Both the position numbers and the translations under genes were made by a program. A DNA stretch of 64,000 nt from Brasenia schreberi (lineage: Eukaryota; Streptophyta; Magnoliopsida; Nymphaeales; Cabombaceae): the NCBI GenBank assembly GCA_036023115.1, contig JAYKKT010000074.1, positions 6,707,501 to 6,771,500 on the forward strand. Reading direction: 5' to 3'. Below, piece after piece: positions 15,201-30,300 of the stretch. The notes under the pieces are model-generated. The model was not told the DNA's origin. It made no database searches and saw only the letters and a program-made list of their open reading frames with translations. Numbering within the stretch: position 1 is the stretch's first letter; every line of letters starts with the position of its first letter.

Positions 15201-15930
15201 GTCATCCAAGATAGTGTTATCTTATCTCGGCTTAGTTAGCTAAAATAGCATTCTTCGTTTAAGATTGTTTAGTGCACCCCTACATAAACCGAGTCGTTGA
15301 CATAAAAAAACATATGCCTTAAACTAGAATGACAAGTACTTCACTACCATAGAATAGATGTCTTACACTAACCACAACAACAAAGATATCATATAGTTCA
15401 CTATTGTTAATTTTGAATCTTAGAACACACTCTTAAATAAAGAAACTATATTACCCACTAACGTTTATTTCATGTCTTTCCCTAACCAAACTCAAGTCAT
15501 GTTGATTACAACTCTTGCACTACAACGAAAACAAAGACGTCATATACTCTACTAATATGGATTTGAGGTCTCACCCTAACAACACTCCACTAATATCGAT
15601 TTCAAATGTTACTACACATACGTCACTTTGTCATGACTCGTCTTTTTGAGATAAAATAGCATTTTTAATTTTAGATTCTAGAATCAACCGTACTAAATGT
15701 ATCATCATTGATATGAAAACATAATCATTCAATTACAACAAGTATTTCACTACCATGAGTTATAAGTCTTACGCTAACTATAACAATAAATGCATCATAT
15801 ACTTCACTGAGTTCAATCTCTGGTATTGTTGATTTCATGTCTTACTGCTACCCACAAAACATCCTTGTGTCTTATCTTAGCGGGACAAAAGAAAATTCCT
15901 GATTACGTATTATCGAATCTTTTCATATGT
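9277..15930. repeat. Degenerate higher-order satellite array, right part and decaying edge
   Basis: Continuation of the array at 1-7613. The TCTTCAATTTAAATTGTT landmark recurs near 9308, 10135, 10868, 11575, 12222, 12860, 14018 and 14630, giving spacings of about 600 to 830 bases plus one double-length gap. The CATAGCTT landmark recurs near 9737, 10467, 11204, 11818, 13250, 13620 and 14351. From about 15000 the units become shorter and more divergent. The last recognisable piece (CTTGTGTCTTATCTTAGCGG) lies near 15863, so this looks like the worn edge of the array. No gene is visible; the short ORFs here are repeat translations. Confidence 0.92.
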
Positions 15931-15959
15931 GAACATACCAAACTGTTTGTTGTTGATGT

Positions 15960-16100
15960 TAGGGATGTCAATACAGGTTGGGCCAGGTAAAATGTGGGTT
16001 GAGACGGGCCTCATTTTATATGGGCCTGTAAAATGCTGGCCCGGCTCAACCCTTGAAGGCCACAAACGGGTCCCGACCAGCCCCCGAGTCCAGGCTCATA
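15960..16100. mobile_element. hAT-like terminal fragment (non-autonomous)
   Basis: Starts with TAGGGATGTCAATACAGG and continues with alternating GGGCC/GGCCC-rich stretches (GGGTTGAGACGGGCC, TGCTGGCCCGGCTCAACCC). This is the look of the ends of many plant hAT-type non-autonomous elements, which start TAGGGRTGNCAAT. I could not find a convincing matching end with an 8-base target duplication, so this is probably a truncated element. The call rests on end sequence and composition only. Confidence 0.4.
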
Positions 16101-16569
16101 TACATATACATATAGAGAGAGATAAGTTGAACGATGTCGAATGCAAACACGATGATAAATATATAAATCAGCAGGCCATGACATAGCAGACGGAAAGAAC
16201 CTAAGAGAAGGAAAAAACAGAAATTCGCAAAAGTGAACAAGCATTGTTTCCAATAAAATCAAGATCTTAAACAACGAAATCTCGTAAAATATACAGAGAG
16301 CAAACGGAACCTCAGATTTAGCTACGCCAACAGCACAGAATCTATCAACTCCAAAACACCTTCAATTTAACAAATTCCGATAATTCAAAACATTCAATTG
16401 CTACACATCACATGCATCAACTCCAATAGACCATGAAAACACACCCTATATGAACCCAAAACACACCTAATCCTAACCGGAAACTCACAATTACGAGCAT
16501 AACTTGTCAGAGTTTCCCTTGAGAGGCATCTGTCCGCCATAAGAACCCCAAAAAGGAAAGAGAATCGGG

Positions 16570-16905
16570 TACCTGGCGAGGCTTAGAGAAACTCTGTGTG
16601 AAACACAGACATCAACGACGCTTTCAGCCGATCCCTCAGTCCTGGGAAAGCCGAATCCAGTACTGCAGACAAGGCGGACACATGAATTTCACGGATCCTC
16701 CGAACACATCGGCGTAGGCCATTAGATCCGACTGAGAGGCGGCAACTGGAGAACCGCCGAAGAGATCGTTCAAAATGAAGGGATTCGGCAATGCACTCCA
16801 ACCTGATAGCACCGGAGGCGGTGGAGGAGGCCGTCTTGTAGAAGTCATCGGTGGAATTCCTTTGCGGCTTGATTCCGAAGTCGCGTAGCAGCCGTTTCCG
16901 AAATT
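16570..16905 (-). pseudogene. Truncated auxilin-like (J-domain protein) first coding exon
   Basis: Minus-strand exon-like block. It follows a possible acceptor (TTAATACAG) at about 16906 and ends at a possible donor (CGCCAG|GTACCC) near 16572. One frame reads EFRKRLLRDFGIKPQ, which resembles the N-terminal RDFGxKPQGK motif of plant auxilin-like clathrin-uncoating cofactors. After a frameshift the sequence continues from 16848 as a proline stretch followed by NDLFGGSP and YADVFGGSVKF, resembling the DLFGG/DVFGG motifs of the same family. No upstream in-frame start is visible, and no J-domain exons lie downstream because the satellite begins there. Upstream (17200-17400) is a CT-rich stretch on this strand, typical of a plant leader. 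Family assignment is from remembered motifs and is uncertain. Confidence 0.38.
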
Positions 16906-17204
16906 CCTGTATTAATGACAGAGATAGGACAATCGGGATCTGTTAATGGATTCACGCCCACCCTCCTCTCTGCTTCGGATTCTCCGTCTCTCCTCATTCT
17001 TTCTCAATATACGGTTTAGGCAGGATATTGCGATCATAGGGTTCAGATTTTGTCTAGCTTCATCCAATCTCATGAAAGTTTCTTTCCTCAGATCTTTTGT
17101 GAGAATCGGATGCCCGATCAAGGCATCCCCCAGCACCCCGTTGCCGGAGGGATGCCTAGCTTCCGATGGTCCCTGCATCAGATGATGAGTCTCCCTCCGT
17201 ATAT

Positions 17205-17395
17205 CTTGAAGAAGGCGCGTGAGCGCCCCGAGAGAGAGAAACTGAAAAAGGAAAAGAGAGCGCGCAAGCGCTCCCCAAGAGAGAGAGGCGGGAGACGCAA
17301 AAAGGAGAGAGACAGAGAGAGAAACTGAAAAAGGAAAGTGAGAGACGGGAGACGCAAAAAGGAAAGAAAGAAAGAGAGAGAGAGAGAGAGAAAGT
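17205..17395. repeat. Purine-rich GA tract
   Basis: Long GA/GAAA-rich stretch with repeated GAGAGA and AAGGAAA, ending in about eleven GA dinucleotides near 17372-17394. On the minus strand it is a CT-rich tract just upstream of the auxilin-like exon and may be its old leader or promoter. The 200-residue minus-strand ORF across it is low-complexity (runs of SLSLSL) and is not supported as a gene. Confidence 0.7.
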
Positions 17396-17514
17396 GGCGG
17401 GAGACGGAGACTAACGGAGTTTGACGAAGTCATTACTGTTCTTCGAACTTGCTGGAATCTAGAATCCACCAACACCCAGGCGTCGACTTCAGTTGGCCTT
17501 CCGGCAAAAGACAT

Positions 17515-20400
<2,886 letters not shown>

Positions 20401-20637
20401 TTACTTCAGTGGGTTTCGAGTAGAAACCGCATTGCTCATTCCCCCTTTCTTATGCTGGTTTCTTTGTTGTCCACAAGGAAAGCAGTTGGTTTTGTTTCAT
20501 TCTGAGTCCATCCATACGATTAGGATGACGCTCAGAAACCCTCCGTTAGATATTTTTGGGGTTGTGGAATTGATTACAGTTAATGCAAACTTGCTCCAGA
20601 TAATACCAGACTGCCATTATGTGTATAAACATCGTCA

Positions 20638-23600
20638 ATGGAGCTGAATACGTTTTCTGCTCGTCTAGGTTACGCGGTAGAGTCGGCAGACATTTGTAGA
20701 AGTTGTCCGAAACTGCATCCAAGAAAGGGCATCCGGCCTGAAATTCTGCAATGTTCATATCAAGGTAGAGTTTTTTTGTCTTTACCATAGATGTAGATTC
20801 TTCTGTTTGATACAGTAGACATGCTAGATTATCAAGATCCGTTTCATTTTAAGTTTTCAAAAATGCCGCCTATGTGCAGGTCTAGTTGAGAAATTAGTGA
20901 ACAAGAGTTGATTTTAAGTTTTTAAGAAACCATAATTCTTTATGAGCTTTAATCTCTTTCTCGCATTATTTCTTCTTATAATAATTTACAGGAAATAGCA
21001 TGTCGTTTCTCGTGTGTTTAAAAGTAATCGTTCTCTGATTGTTTTCCTTGTTCTCTTTGATATAAATACTAAATTGTAACAGATGATCTTTTTGCTTCAT
21101 GTCCACTCCTCCGAATAATAACCTGAAAAGTTTGAAATATATCATGGTAATAAGGTGGCTCCAACCATTTGGTGCTTCAGTACCTCAAATGCCTTCAACT
21201 TGCATCATGACTTGAATTTGTTAGAAATTGTTTGTTTTGCTAACCTTATTGCAACGTAGTTCCATCACATAACCCTTGGACAGCTGAAATATCTGTTTTG
21301 AAATTTACCTTTCTTGTTGCTCCTTAGCTTTGTGCAGGTAGAACTTGCAAATCTTTGCACACCTGAAAAGTTTGAAATATATCATGGTAATAAGGTGGCT
21401 CCAACCATTTGGTGCTTCAATACCTCAATTGCCTTCAACTTGCATCATGACATGAATTTGTTAGAAATTGTTTGTTTTGTTAGCCTTATTGCAACGTAGT
21501 TCCATCACAGAACCCTTGGACACCTGAAATATCTGTTTTGAAATGTACCTTTCTTGTTGCTCATTTGCTTTGTGCAGGCAGAACTTGCAAATCTCTGTAC
21601 CCAACAAATGAAACTTCTAGATTGGAAACTGATTCTTTTGGTAGACATACGTTGCTTCCGAGCCAAGAGTTTAGGACCATTGAAAGCAATGGCGCACAAT
21701 GGAGTGTGCAATCTAGTAGAAAAATCTTGCTGCTGGACGCTTATGAAGATGAATATGAGGGGGTTGTTATCAATTCTGAGGGTTTGCCAATGGATATAAA
21801 TGCCTTTGCATCACTCCTTCAAAGTTCCCTTGGTCATTGGAAATCAAAGGTAATTCTCCTTGTGTGTATATATATACATATACACACACATATGAACATA
21901 TATGTGTATATGTGCTAATTTTCTCTTTCCATTTTGCTTGTATTATTTCCCTTGGCAGGGAAAGAGGGGAGTGTGGCTTAAAATTCCCATTGGAAGATCT
22001 GAGCTAGTTCCTATTGCAATCAAGGTAACAGAACAAAATATTGACTTGGTTGACATCTAATTAAATCAATTAGTTAGCTTGGTTATCTCATGACATGAAC
22101 ATTTGCTGGTCTCTAACATGGAAAAAGGTGAATGTCCAGTATCTGGTTTTGTGCTCAGGTCTCTCCTGTATGCAGAGCTGTTGTTTTTTTCCTTTTCTTT
22201 CTATTTCTGTTGTTTTTCGTTTTCTTTTTATTTTATCATTTGTGCATTTGTTGAGTGGACAGTGGAGCATCATTCTTTTCACATGTTTTGGGTGAATATT
22301 ATGCATTTTCCATCACAAAAGCGCTTTGAGCTATGCATTCAATCAGTTATGGTTTGTATTACCTCCTAGTTGTTTGGGAGCAGAATTATGTCAAAAATGT
22401 GTAAATAGCTACTTGCATATATAAAGTTGCATTTGTGTCAGTTATATTGGGACCCACAAGGACCACAAGGGTAAGTTAATGAACCAGGAAAACGGAGCTA
22501 AGCAAGATCTGAAGCATAATTTATAACTTAAACTAGTTGCATATCAGTGGGAACAGATCATATGCATTGGCGCAGTCTCAGTTTTCAAAGGTGCAAGCAG
22601 CAGATGAAAAGGCAAGATCCGATATAAAGTACAAATCAAGATCCTGGCTTACTAGTTTATTGGGGTAACTTTAGCCATTGTTTCATTTATCCACTGTGAT
22701 GATCACAATGAACGAAGTTGAAGTGAGTCAAGTATGTCAAGTCAAGTAAGGGTGCTAGCGCTGCATCAGTAAAACTTTACATAGGATTTCTTCAACAATA
22801 TATTCCAGCCATGGGAAGCACGTGCACTTAAGAAAGAATTCCTGGATACCTTTTGAATAAGGTCATCTGGAGTAACTTCATTCCATCTTTTATCTCATTT
22901 TGGCACTTAGATGTCTATGTTGTTAATTTCAAGTGATTCGTCCATGTCAAGTTAGTCATTGGTTGGATGTACACTTATTTTCTCTGGTAATTTACTAATA
23001 ATTTTTTGGTATGACTTGCAGGAGGGATTTATATATCACCATGCAGAATCAAGTTATGTGATGCTGACATATTGAATCCCAGGAGGGCCTTGTTTGCTTC
23101 CTTCCAATGCCACACATCAGTTTGGAATTGGGGGTTTTGTGGTAAATGAAGAAATGGAGGTATGTGAAAGACCGTTGTGAAAGTATGATTCAAGTGTTTT
23201 GAGTTTAACGCAAGTTTATAAGGGTTCATGTGATTCAACAGCTTCTTGTGGTGCAAGAAAAGCGATGTTCTTCAACATTTGCGGGAGTCTGGAAACTGCC
23301 TACTGGCTTTATCCATGAGGTATGGATACATAAATGAATCTGACTTGAGACTTGTCTGACAGGCTCTCTCTCTCTCTACCTTAGACACGACGAGCTCAAG
23401 TTAGTGCAGTGTTGTGTGTACCAAAATAAAACTAAAAAAGCAACTATCAGTATATGATAATTAAACAAAAGGGATTGCCTTCAGTTAAGTTGTATGGTTG
23501 CTTGAATCTGAAATGTCGTAGTGAATAACAATATTAATTTTTTAGGCTAGCAGATGGATGGCTTATTTCGGAACTTACACTATTAAATTCTGTATGTGTA

Positions 23601-24630
23601 TTAGGATGAGGAGATATTTTCAGGAGCCATCAGAGAAGTTAGAGAAGAAACTGGTGTAAGAACTGACATGTATCTCTTTCCTTTCTGTTCTAACCTCGTC
23701 TTTACTCATCCATCACTAACGGTATATAGTTTTATTTAACATATAATAATCTTCAAATACATACTAACGGATGCTTAATAACAACTTCTTGTGCAGATTG
23801 ACTCGGAATTTGTAGAAGTGCTTGCTTTCAGGTGAGTCCTTTATCATGTCATTTACGCTATCGCTGGCAATCTACACACCAGTGCATTCTAATGATCTAT
23901 CTAATAATTGCTCATCCAAAATGCATGCACGGTAATAAAAAATATGTATACGGCCATGGTATTACAATTTACAGCTTTTCAAATTCTGATCATGACTCTG
24001 TTAAGGAATACAGACAGGATAGATGTGTCTATATCTGTGCAAGGGCCAGTTATCGCAGCTTTTTATACCACATAATAAGGGCTGATCACAGCCCCCATAT
24101 TTTTCTTGATGAGAATTATTCTTTCTGCCGCAGCTCCTTTACACCTTTCTTCAGACTCTTCTTGTTTATTTGCTTTCTGTATCTGAAATTCAGTACATAA
24201 TTTATTTGTATTTAGGCTCATATTTACCTTTCTTCCTCCAAAAATATTTCAGGCATGCACATGGTGTAGCATTTGGGAAGGCAGACTTGTTTTTCGTTTG
24301 TTTGCTTAAGCCCTTAACAAGTCACATCGTGGTAGATGACTTGGAAATTCAAGAAGCTAAGGTAATTTCCTTAGAATAACCTGAGCTTATCCAACTTCTA
24401 TGATGGAGCTTTCTGATTCTCTGTGTGTGTGCACGTGCTTGCAGTGGATGCCTCTCAGTGAATTCATGGAACAGCCAGTTGTCCAGAAAGATGAAATGCT
24501 GAAGAATGTCATGAATATTTGCATTGCAAGGCTTGAGAAGCGTTATAGAGGATTGAGACCTACTCAGAGCATGTCATTGTATGATGCAAAACTTTCTTCC
24601 TTGTATTTCAATGTAAAAAGTGAAAATTAA
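20638..24630 (+). CDS. NUDT8: NUDT8-like Nudix hydrolase gene, nine exons, with in-frame TGA at codon 173
   Basis: Exons deduced from GT/AG sites and frame: 20638-20764, 21578-21849, 21959-22024, 23022-23159, 23242-23319, 23605-23655, 23797-23831, 24253-24361, 24445-24630. They sum to 1062 bases (353 residues), close to my recollection of Arabidopsis NUDT8, and the start MELNTFSARL resembles that family's N-terminus. Residues about 107-200 form the NUDT6-like N-terminal domain (GVWLKIPIGRSELVPIAIK). Residues 223-245 are a complete Nudix box: G223, E229, R237-E238, E241-E242, G244. Nudix enzymes cleave nucleoside diphosphates linked to another moiety; the substrate cannot be read here. Codon 173, normally Trp in YVMLTYWIP, is TGA (23073-23075), so normal translation would stop before the catalytic box. 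The frame is otherwise open to the stop at 24628. Exons 4 to 9 lie in triplication unit A. Either a recent pseudogene or a gene using the in-frame ATG near 23154. Confidence 0.85.
21121..21600 (+). repeat. 240-base tandem duplication spanning a splice acceptor
   Basis: 21121-21360 and 21361-21600 are near-identical direct repeats, both starting ACCTGAAAAGTTTGAAATAT. Each ends with TTTGTGCAG, a splice acceptor, plus the first bases of Nudix exon 2 (AGAACTTGCAAATCT). The second acceptor (exon at 21578) keeps the frame open. Using the first acceptor (exon at 21338) would read GRTCKSLHT and then a stop. The duplication therefore left a decoy acceptor inside intron 1. Confidence 0.93.
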
Positions 24631-26350
24631 TGTCTACATGCATGAAGGATTGGAGGGAGGTCCTGGCATTTTTTTCATCATGTTTCTCACTGAAATCACC
24701 TTGATATAATGGGTCTGTCAACATTTAAGTATGTACTTCATTTCCAAATGAAGATAACGGGGTTAACCCTTGACTTGGCCCTTTCAGTAAGGGTGTGTAA
24801 AGTGCACGAGTTATAGCGCGAACTCTATATTTTCAGTGCCATCTTTTACTTATGCTCTATTTCAAGACATTTAATCTTGGTTTTATTTATGAAATATTTT
24901 ATGTTTGTAGTATTCATAACAATGAACGAAAATAAAGCATGGAAGACCGGAAATGCATTTGAGGAAGGAGATGACAAGTGCTCGGATGAATTCATTTTTG
25001 TGGCACATGATCAAATGGTGAAAATCTTTAAGTGGATTTGAGCATGTGCACGTGAATTATGCTCTCTCTCCCTCTTATATATATATATATAATATACTTT
25101 ATACTCGGCTTATACTTTAACTTCAATTTTGTGTCAGTACCCATTCTTTTATATGATAAGATAGGTACGGTTGTGGGTCTTTTTTTCAACAGGGTAATTC
25201 CAGGGGTCTCGGACGTTCTGTGCTCCAACTCCAATCGCTATAAAATTCTTAAAATCCAAATGTTTTTAGATTAAAATCAAATCATTTATGAATATGATCC
25301 AAACAATTGAAACATTATAAGGGTAGGTGTTGTAATGTTAACATCACGTATGTATTTATATACATTTATCAGTTTGGGCCAGGTACCGTGGCCTAATCCC
25401 ATACCTACCCCACACCTTGTCAAAAATGTTTTTTTTTCCAACCCGAACCCAAACCTAGTCAAACCGAGACTACCTCCCATCCCATTTGGGTCGGATTGGG
25501 TAAGGGCGATATTGCCATCCAAAATATAACACAGCCGATGGGTCAACTATGAAAGGCTACAAGTAAAACCATGGACTATTGCTCTTCCTCTATTCTAAGC
25601 AAGCTGAGTCCAGTCTGGCCGGGTTGACCCGTTGGTTGGAGCCTGCAATATAGTGACGAGTGACAATAAAGGTCAATATCGATCCGAATGATCATGACAA
25701 TATCAATCTTGATGATAGCGATGATATTGAAGATGACCTTTATATGAATCATCTAACTATGCCGAATGTATTGCACTGAAAAATGGACCAATTCGAGATC
25801 ACCCTTCCATTAGAATCAGCAAATGTAATGTCTCCTCGTATAATATGGATTCCATTAACCTTATACTAAATAATTTTTCTGGATTTTATTCGTGTTTACT
25901 TTCAAATGAAACTCCTAATCATTCGAGAGGATGCGCACTCGAGCTGAGCCAAACAGACAGTGTCCTTGTTCGTCTCGTACAATACAACCAGCCAATGCAT
26001 TTGAGCTGGTAGGTAATGTTCAGCTGTGCTGATTTCGCATCAAACCAAGTTTAATCCATATCCGATTATTCATTGACCATATTCAGGGTCGGATAATCTA
26101 ATCAAAATCCCATTCACCCCTTAAGATTATTCAAGCCTTTTCTCACACTATATGGGCCTGTGACACCCTAAATGTTTATTTAATTAATTAAATTAGAAGC
26201 AACCAGCTAATTTCTTTTGCATATTCATGTGTCTCTTACATTATTAAAACCCAGATTTTCCATCATCATTGTTGTTTAATTATTGTAAGATTAGACTAAA
26301 TAATTGGCTAGTTGGTGCATTTAAAAATAAAATTTACCTAATTAAAGGCA
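24631..26350. other. Nudix 3' region and intergenic spacer (unit A)
   Basis: The first 300 bases are probably the Nudix 3' UTR, with an AATAAA signal near 24930. Around 25330-25535 lies a GGCC/ACCC-rich block ending GGGCGATATTGCCATCC. On the minus strand it starts GGATGGCAATATCGCCC, so it resembles a decayed hAT-type terminal fragment. No gene is supported. The ORFs at 25286-25546 and 25335-25529 are the two strands of that block. The same spacer is repeated in units B (36221-37960) and C (47810-49530). Confidence 0.55.
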
Positions 26351-26479
26351 GCTATAATTGGTTAATGTGGACTTAGTTAGCACGCATGATCCTGGCGTCT
26401 TTGACGCTTTTCAAAATTTCAGAAGTCCCTTTTATCAAAATAAACAATTTTTATTTTCGAAAATTACCCCCACTCTCTC

Positions 26480-26650
26480 TCTCTCTCTCTGCGCGTCGCT
26501 CTCAGGAGAAAGGCGCTCTCCTTATTCTAATCTGAATCCACGGGGCCGCTCTTTCTCCGCGACCTCACTTGCCAAGGGATTTCCGGAAATCAAACGATAT
26601 CGATATCTTCCTGGAATTTCTCCCTGAAGAAACTTCATGAAAATCAGCGA
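26480..26650 (+). promoter_or_regulatory. Probable non-coding leader exon of the PPPDE gene (unit A)
   Basis: A CT microsatellite (26473-26490) leads into GC-richer sequence (GGGGCCGCTCTTTCTCCGCG) and ends at a good donor, AGCGA|GTAAGATATC, at 26650/26651. A matching acceptor, GAGTTCAG, ends at 27378 just before the coding exon. An upstream ATG at 26637 reads MKISE across this splice and overlaps the main start out of frame. Copies with the same layout lie near 38070-38238 and 49659-49829. The transcription start is not known. Confidence 0.5.
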
Positions 26651-27393
26651 GTAAGATATCTTCGTCCTTCTAACCTTCCCATTTTTTGTTGTCATCAACA
26701 TTATGTTACAAAATTGTTGCTTTACTTCGAACTTATCTTCTCGCAATTCATTATTCTGGATTTTATGTAAATCTGTGCAATGCTTTCGATATTTAAAATT
26801 TAGGATTCTTGTAACGATGACGATTAAAACGTTGAAATGCGAGCGAGGCTTAAATTAGGTTTTCACTAATGAAGTTCATGAAGATTTTCTGGTCTCGTGT
26901 TCGGTTTGGTTTCACATACTTCTAGTCGGTAATTCTTTCCTTGCTATCTTGAACGAATTGGAAGGGATGATTCTGGAAAGTTTTAAAAAGGAGATTTCAT
27001 TACATTCTAGAAATCCTACAAATTCTCAGTTCTTATTTGGCATAATTTAGACTCCGCATTATACTTAAGTTTATTTTTTAAAATTTTGGATGTAGACACA
27101 ATTTTATGTTTCTTTGGGTTCGTAATGTCAGCTAGATTTGAGCTTAAAATGTGTGGCGATAAGCTTTTTATAATTCCTTGAATTTTCTTCTCCTTTCATT
27201 TGTGCCATAGTGCATTACGCTATAAATTTGATCTTTTCCTATAGGTTTTGTTCATTCTGTTATGACGAACAGTTTTCCCCCCTCTGTTCCTTTTCTTTTT
27301 CGGTTCTTATCTTAGGGAGACTGTTATGTATGGCGAAAAGGTGAATTAGGAATTCTGGAGACATTATTGGGAGTTCAGGGGAAAGTCGATGCA

Positions 27394-30300
27394 ATGCCAA
27401 CATTTTGGTCAAATTCCTCAGATTCTGATTCCAACAATGGTAGTGAAAGTCGTACAGATTTGTATCTAAATATCTACGACCTCACACCTGTAAACAACTA
27501 CTTGTATTGGTTCGGAGTTGGCGTTTTCCATTCTGGTATCGAAGGTATTCTTGCTTATTCTCTAACATTTTATTTTATTTTCACTTGATCCATCAGGACA
27601 TATCGTTTCTCTTGTCTAATATCTAAGGATGGACCTTGTGTTGCTTGTCAGTGTGAATGGTTCTATAATTGGTGGATCTTGTTTCCGGTGCCTCCATAAT
27701 ACAATATGTGGTGTTCTTTTAGTCAATAATACAGGAATAGAGTACTACGCAATTATACATTCTAACCATTTTGTATTCCACACGCGAGAGGTCTGTGTTT
27801 TTACTGAAGATCGAAGATCTAAAATTTGTGAATACTTCTTTAGATTCCTTTATTTTTTGGTCAGGAAAATACTATTTCTATGCTAAATAAAGAACTAGCA
27901 GAGAGAGGCAGGGAGGCAGGGGGAGTCATTTGTTGGGTTTCATAACCGAAAACTCCAAGTGATTAACATTAGAGATGGATGTAAGTTGAATACTTTTTGA
28001 GAAACTGACTCCACATCCAATAACTTTGAGACTTTTTCCAGTGCAAAGGGTGTAAATCTTGCGATCACGTTCTATGGTATTACATTACTTACATATGAAA
28101 TGCATTTTTTGACCAGATTCTCAGAATCTAAAGGTGGTTTTATGATATATGGAAGGAAATAGTGAGAGCTAAGGTTTGGGAGGCTAAAATTTGCAACTGG
28201 TCATCATAGTGTCAAAAGTTTTAAGCAGCAACAACCACACAAAAAATCTTGCTGCTCTTTTTTCATATGCAATGTTTTTATCGATAGGGTGCAAGAGAAA
28301 GCTCAGGTTTCTTATGCTATTTTTTGTGTATGCAAGTTTTTATAACTGAGAAGTTCAAGGTGTTATATTCTTTTGGTGAATGTTCAGTTCTTTTGATGGT
28401 TTATATCCGATGTGCTTGTTGCTTATCAATCCTGAACTGCTTTTCTCATCATGGTTGAGCATAATGTCCGTATACAAACAGCACATGGCTTGGAATATGG
28501 CTACGGAGCCCATGACTACCCAACGAGTGGAGTGTTTGAGGTGCAACCAAAGAGATGTCCTGGTTTTATCTATAGACGCTCTCTATGGTTGGGCACAACT
28601 GACATGTCAAAATCAGAATTTAGATCATTCATCGAGCACCTCTCAGGAAAGTACCATGGGGACACATATCATCTGATCGTGAAAAACTGCAACCATTTCA
28701 CTGATGATGTTTGTGTGCACTTGACGGGGAAACCTATTCCTGGTTGGGTGAATCGCCTTGCTAGATTAGGTGAATATCTCTCTTATCTGGTCCTTCTTAT
28801 ATTTCTGTTTGTTGCAACTTTGTAACTTTTGGATTCTCTGCTGTTTAGGTTCTTTGTGCAATTGCCTACTACTGGAAAGTACTCAAGTTACTACCGTGAG
28901 ACATCCCGAAGATCAGGGATATTCAGGTTCTCTCTGATCTTTTTGTACTTTTCAGTGGACATATTCCTGGTCAAACGTTACCATGATTGTGTTATTTGGC
29001 TTTTGACAACTTTCTCTAATTTATGCCATCTGGCCCTTACAGCTTCTGAGACGTTTGCCGTTTGATGGTATTTACTTTTGATATGCCTCTGGTTGGGTAA
29101 AAGCAAGATGATTGTGATATAAACATCCTACTTCTGATGGAGCTATGTAGGCTTGCATGGCACGGCCTATTTATACTATAGTAGGGGGATTGTAGCAGCA
29201 GTTATGCATGTCTACCAAATATAACAAAACATTTATTTTCAATATACACCAAGACTTAGTTTTAGCTTTCTGTCATTTTATCTGGACGGTTAACTTTCTG
29301 TGAAGTTATCTACACGGATTATAGGCTTCAACTCCATCTTGTGATCTTGTGCCAGATGAAGTGTTTAACGTTCTTGGTTTTCATAGTATTATAATGGCTT
29401 CACTAGCTTTATCACTTCCCAACAATTCAGAAATTTGCATGGTGGTGCTTATAATTGTGTACCTCCAATTATGTGGAAGTCATGGCTCATCTGCCTTGGT
29501 CATTCAATTTAAAAGCCTTGAAGGAGATGATGGATTTGATACCAAGGTTGTAAATCTGGACTGTCACACATGGGTGGGGGTGCAGAGTACGAGTGCAGGT
29601 GCAAGTGTGGGATATTACGATTTAAAGTTTACGTGTTTGGACACACACCACATTATATTACGTAACTGATGACATCTCATAAAACTAGAAGTGTTTGGTC
29701 TCCATAAGCTACTATTAATTGGTTAATATTTCATATCATATAACCAAAAAGATAAAAAGACATAAGAAACTGACTAAAAGTATCTAGGTGTGCCCAACAC
29801 AGTATCTATGTTGATGTAGGTGCCGTACCAGCCTTATATGGAACACTTTACCTATATGAAGTGTCTCTATGATATAGCATCCGTGCTGCTTGTTGCCTAA
29901 ACTCAGCTTGGCCATTGGAAACAAGGAAAATCACCATAAAATTTCTAAGGAATATGATATTGACTGAGTTGAAGTGCAAGAAATTCATCAAATGTATCTT
30001 TAAGTTGATGCTTTTGACATTCAAATATTTGCAAAAAATACCTCACCACCATGAAGTTTTCAGAATCCATGCAATGTCAGTTATTTATGTATGCGGGCAG
30101 TTTTTATGGTTCTTTTGTGGTTTCTACCTCAGGATATATCTGTTTAATAAGGTCTGAGTTTGGAACGCAAATGCAACTGGTAAGGGTCTGGCTAATCTAC
30201 CTTGCCAGAAATTTATCATGCTGCTGAGACCTAGCATGCTGTCATTTGTGTTGAGAACTAAGGAGTCTGTCATAGTTCTGAAGAGTCCGAGCAAGCATCT

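Noticed and set aside
1..15930. CRISPR-like array
   Set aside because: The spacing between motifs is made of related repeat sequence and not unique spacers, and the context is a plant nuclear genome.
16912..17514. 200-codon minus-strand ORF
   Set aside because: It crosses the GA/CT tract and is mostly low-complexity Ser/Leu. The frame differs from that of the auxilin-like motifs, so it is more likely leader sequence.
29349..29669. 106-codon ORF inside PPPDE intron 3
   Set aside because: Intronic, no domain recognised, and identical in each unit only because of the triplication.
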